From positions 5,957 to 12,817 of the forward strand of contig VYEH01000134.1 of NCBI GenBank assembly GCA_009843005.1: a stretch of 6,861 nucleotides of DNA. The letters run 5' to 3'. The position numbers were made by a program, and so were the translations under genes. The stretch comes from Pseudomonadota bacterium (GTDB lineage Bacteria > Pseudomonadota > Gammaproteobacteria > Steroidobacterales > Rariloculaceae). A model generated the notes under the pieces. The model saw nothing but the letters and a program-made list of their open reading frames with translations. It did no database searches and was not told the origin of the DNA. Below, one piece after another: positions 4,593-6,861 of this stretch (its first letter is position 1; each line of letters opens with the position of its first letter).

Positions 4593-6861
4593 TCACCTTT
4601 CCCAGGCCAGTTTTTGTCTTTCTATCGTGCGTGGGTGTAAAGATCCGATTGGCCCCTCTTCCGAAAGCCAATAAGCCCCTGAAATACGGAGCAGCTTGTA
4701 CCCTGGGACTGGATCTACGCGCTTCACAGACTTAACGCAAACAACCACCCAGACTATGCTCTTGTTAGTCAGCCTCGAAAAGTCGCGTACAAAATCTTCG
4801 CGCAACAGCAATGTGCTCGGTCCAAGAGTGTGGGCACACGGATCGAATGCAACCACGTTACCCTCCGCGCATCGAAAATCAGCGGCGCCACCAGTCCAAT
4901 GCAGCCCCCCAAGGTTCACCAATTCGCGGCTTGGAATCTGAATCGCTGGATTGTCCCAACCCGTGTCCTCCAGCGGACCTCGACGAACCGGAAAGCGCAA
5001 TGCTACTGGCGTCATGCTTATCGCCATCGATCCGCTTACCCTATGCCCTTGGTATGTTCCCCCAAGCGGAGCTTGCCGGTATCTCGACGCTGGAGCCCAC
5101 GCGTACTCGCCCATGAAAACGTTGTGCATCTCGGAGACATCGTCGTATCCGGACTCTACGCCTTTACACTCGGCCACCCGTTCCACCAGTTGCTCAGCAT
5201 CGCCACGATCGGTCAGAAAGGCGTTAATCGCATACATGACCTCGCCGCGTTCTTCTTCGAACAAAGTTCGACCTAAAGATGGCTTCTGCTTCCAAACCAC
5301 GTAGCAACTACCGTTTACCCAGCTGGTCCCATCCGCAGGACACCGAACCATCAACATTTCTCTGATATCCGGAAGCTCGTCTGACCGCTCTACCCAATCG
5401 CCAAAACCATCAGCGGTCGGCCAGTCTGAATAGCGTCCCCCTGTCCACCACACCCCAGGATTGCCTTCTCGGAGGTTAAAGAACCGGCCTTTAGGCGCCC
5501 TGTCCGTAAAAGTGGGGTCGATGTCGCGCAGCCAGTTCTGCCACGGCCCCTTGTACGTATGGTCTCGCTCTACGCCCGCCGGAAACTCTCTGTATTGAAA
5601 GTTGTCGGCAATCAGTGCCAGAACTTCGCGAAACGCGATCAACTGGTATTTGCGTCCTATGCTTTCATTTCCTCCTGCCGCGACCGAATCCATGTTCCAG
5701 GAACTGTCGAATTTTCCGAATCGCCCGTCAGTCCATCCAAGATCGAATGTGCGTTCGAGAATGTACCTCTCAATTTTTTGTCGATTGAACGTCGGCGGAC
5801 GGAGTTCCTGTTCGCTTCCGCCTTTTGCTGCCACCGGTTCCTTCCAAGCAGGTTCGTCAAGCACCAACTCAAGCCATTCGCCCGAGTGCCCCCAAGTCTC
5901 TCGTATTTCGCGGTGTAATCTGCCCTCGAACACCGAATGACCGATGTGACTGCGAGCCCAGTCGTCTCCTTCTTGCCGGTGTGGATCGTGATCCGGGCTC
6001 GGCAGCAAGGACGCGATATCCTCTTCGCTTGGGAACACCGGAGGAGTGCTACCGTAGGGAGGCCGTATACGCGTTTCGTCAACCTCAATTGCTGCTTCGA
6101 GGTAGAGCGCTCGTTCGACAACGCCACGCGCGAAGTCCCGTAGCAGGATGTTCGCAGGAGGCGTTCCACGGGCAAAAACGCTCTCGTAAACACGTTGGGC
6201 TAGTGCCCCAACTTTTTCTGCATCGTGGCTTCGCGTTGCGACACCGTAGGCAACTGCGTACAGGCGCTCTGCCAGATATGGATCGTCTACATTCGCAATC
6301 CTTTCAACCAATCTGCCCGCCACATCGAGACGGCCCGTGAGAAGGTTGACCAGCGCCTTCGTTGTCCAATCGCGCACGGACCGATGCGATGCGGTTAGCA
6401 TCCATACCAGTGCAATTGCAAAAAGTTCCGCTGCTTCGCTGTCCAGCATCGTCGCTGGCGACACGCGCAACGCCGAGTCTCGAAGTCTTCGTGCCGAACC
6501 CGTTCCTGACGCCGAACCGTTGATATACAAGGACCACCATGAATCGCGCATAGCCATCGAATCCTGCCACAGCCACGTATGGAGATACCGCGCATTCAAT
6601 GGATGTTCCGGAACCGTGGCTAGCGTTAGCAGAGCACTTACGATTCCGGATCTATGCTTCACGTCCGAATCCAATTCTCGCCCCACCAACTCACATGTGC
6701 GATCACTAATCGACTCAACCTGTCGCCAACTCAGACTTTGAATGAATGCGCTGCGAAAATCGTACCTGCTTGCCAAATTAGGCACCAGATCCACGACTTC
6801 GCGCGCGGCGCGCTCTGGCAGTTGAATGCATATCGCCTCCAGCATGCCCCGCATCTCATAC
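4593..6861 (-). CDS. Large protein, C-terminal part; possible STAND/AVAST-like sensor region (5' truncated by window edge)
   Basis: The frame is open to the window edge, so the start is outside; at least 755 residues are visible. The Met codon at 6854 is preceded by in-frame Glu and Tyr codons and is not shown to be a start. Numbering from that Met, residues 1-255 look like alpha-helical repeats and contain SVRDWTTKALVNLL (159-172), NVDDPYLAERLYAVAYG (188-204) and LLRDFARGVVERAL (237-250). A PPYGSTPP linker (265-272) and an acidic stretch follow. The C-terminal half has an ILERTFDLGWTDGRFG segment (365-380), IGRKYQLIAFREVLALIADNF (399-419, shown in part), a GPW/RDIDPTF region (436-450) and many tryptophans up to about 522. 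These segments resemble, from memory, conserved C-terminal regions of very large bacterial NTPases of anti-phage STAND/AVAST type, but no Walker motifs are in view, so the class is inference. GC content and codon choice are clearly lower-GC than the lipid operon. No signal peptide or membrane helix is evident in the visible part. Confidence 0.85.
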   Translation of the reverse strand, partial: YEMRGMLEAICIQLPERAAREVVDLVPNLASRYDFRSAFIQSLSWRQVESISDRTCELVGRELDSDVKHRSGIVSALLTLATVPEHPLNARYLHTWLWQDSMAMRDSWWSLYINGSASGTGSARRLRDSALRVSPATMLDSEAAELFAIALVWMLTASHRSVRDWTTKALVNLLTGRLDVAGRLVERIANVDDPYLAERLYAVAYGVATRSHDAEKVGALAQRVYESVFARGTPPANILLRDFARGVVERALYLEAAIEVDETRIRPPYGSTPPVFPSEEDIASLLPSPDHDPHRQEGDDWARSHIGHSVFEGRLHREIRETWGHSGEWLELVLDEPAWKEPVAAKGGSEQELRPPTFNRQKIERYILERTFDLGWTDGRFGKFDSSWNMDSVAAGGNESIGRKYQLIAFREVLALIADNFQYREFPAGVERDHTYKGPWQNWLRDIDPTFTDRAPKGRFFNLREGNPGVWWTGGRYSDWPTADGFGDWVERSDELPDIREMLMVRCPADGTSWVNGSCYVVWKQKPSLGRTLFEEERGEVMYAINAFLTDRGDAEQLVERVAECKGVESGYDDVSEMHNVFMGEYAWAPASRYRQAPLGGTYQGHRVSGSMAISMTPVALRFPVRRGPLEDTGWDNPAIQIPSRELVNLGGLHWTGGAADFRCAEGNVVAFDPCAHTLGPSTLLLREDFVRDFSRLTNKSIVWVVVCVKSVKRVDPVPGYKLLRISGAYWLSEEGPIGSLHPRTIERQKLAWER

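Noticed and set aside
5559..5940. Two overlapping + strand frames of about 110-120 codons opposite the large gene
   Set aside because: They lie wholly antisense to the large gene in different frames, with no motif or ribosome binding site; they are treated as shadows.

Overview
The window holds two regions that differ in base composition and content. The left 4.05 kb is very GC-rich, with strongly G/C third positions. It carries five tightly packed + strand genes: the 3' end of a DUF1365 gene, a GPH/MelB-type MFS transporter, a DUF3833 protein, a short-chain dehydrogenase/reductase (SDR), and a SAM-dependent methyltransferase of the cyclopropane-fatty-acid synthase (Cfa) family. All four gene junctions are 4-bp ATGA overlaps, so this is one translationally coupled operon. 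The set resembles the lipid-modification cluster widespread in Proteobacteria, often near a flavin amine oxidase and RpoE/ChrR-type regulators (from memory; those genes are not in the window). A high-GC proteobacterium is the best guess, but alpha and gamma classes cannot be separated from this stretch.

The Cfa-like enzyme has the fold signatures but changes two of the bicarbonate-site residues known from E. coli Cfa (Cys139 to Ser, His266 to Gln). It may therefore be a fatty-acyl methyltransferase of the UfaM kind (first step of furan fatty acid synthesis in alpha-proteobacteria) rather than a cyclopropane synthase. The likely joint role of the operon is modification of membrane acyl chains: methylation by the Cfa-like protein, redox chemistry by the SDR, and uncertain roles for DUF1365, DUF3833 and the transporter.

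From about 4060 onward the sequence changes. A 224-base non-coding stretch becomes AT-rich at 4175-4230. It is followed by a small + strand gene (4280-4510) that encodes an isolated von Hippel-Lindau (VHL) beta domain, recognisable by eye from its alignment to human pVHL. Convergent to it, and running off the right edge, lies a large - strand gene (4593 to beyond 6861) with clearly lower GC. The visible 755 residues look like the C-terminal part of a much larger protein: helical-repeat-like sequence, then a conserved tryptophan-rich C-terminal half. The sequence style recalls the C-terminal sensor regions of very large STAND/AVAST-like bacterial NTPases, but no NTPase domain is in the window, so this is inference. 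The right half looks like accessory, possibly horizontally acquired DNA beside a housekeeping-like lipid operon.

No RNA genes, CRISPR array, insertion sequence or tRNA were seen.
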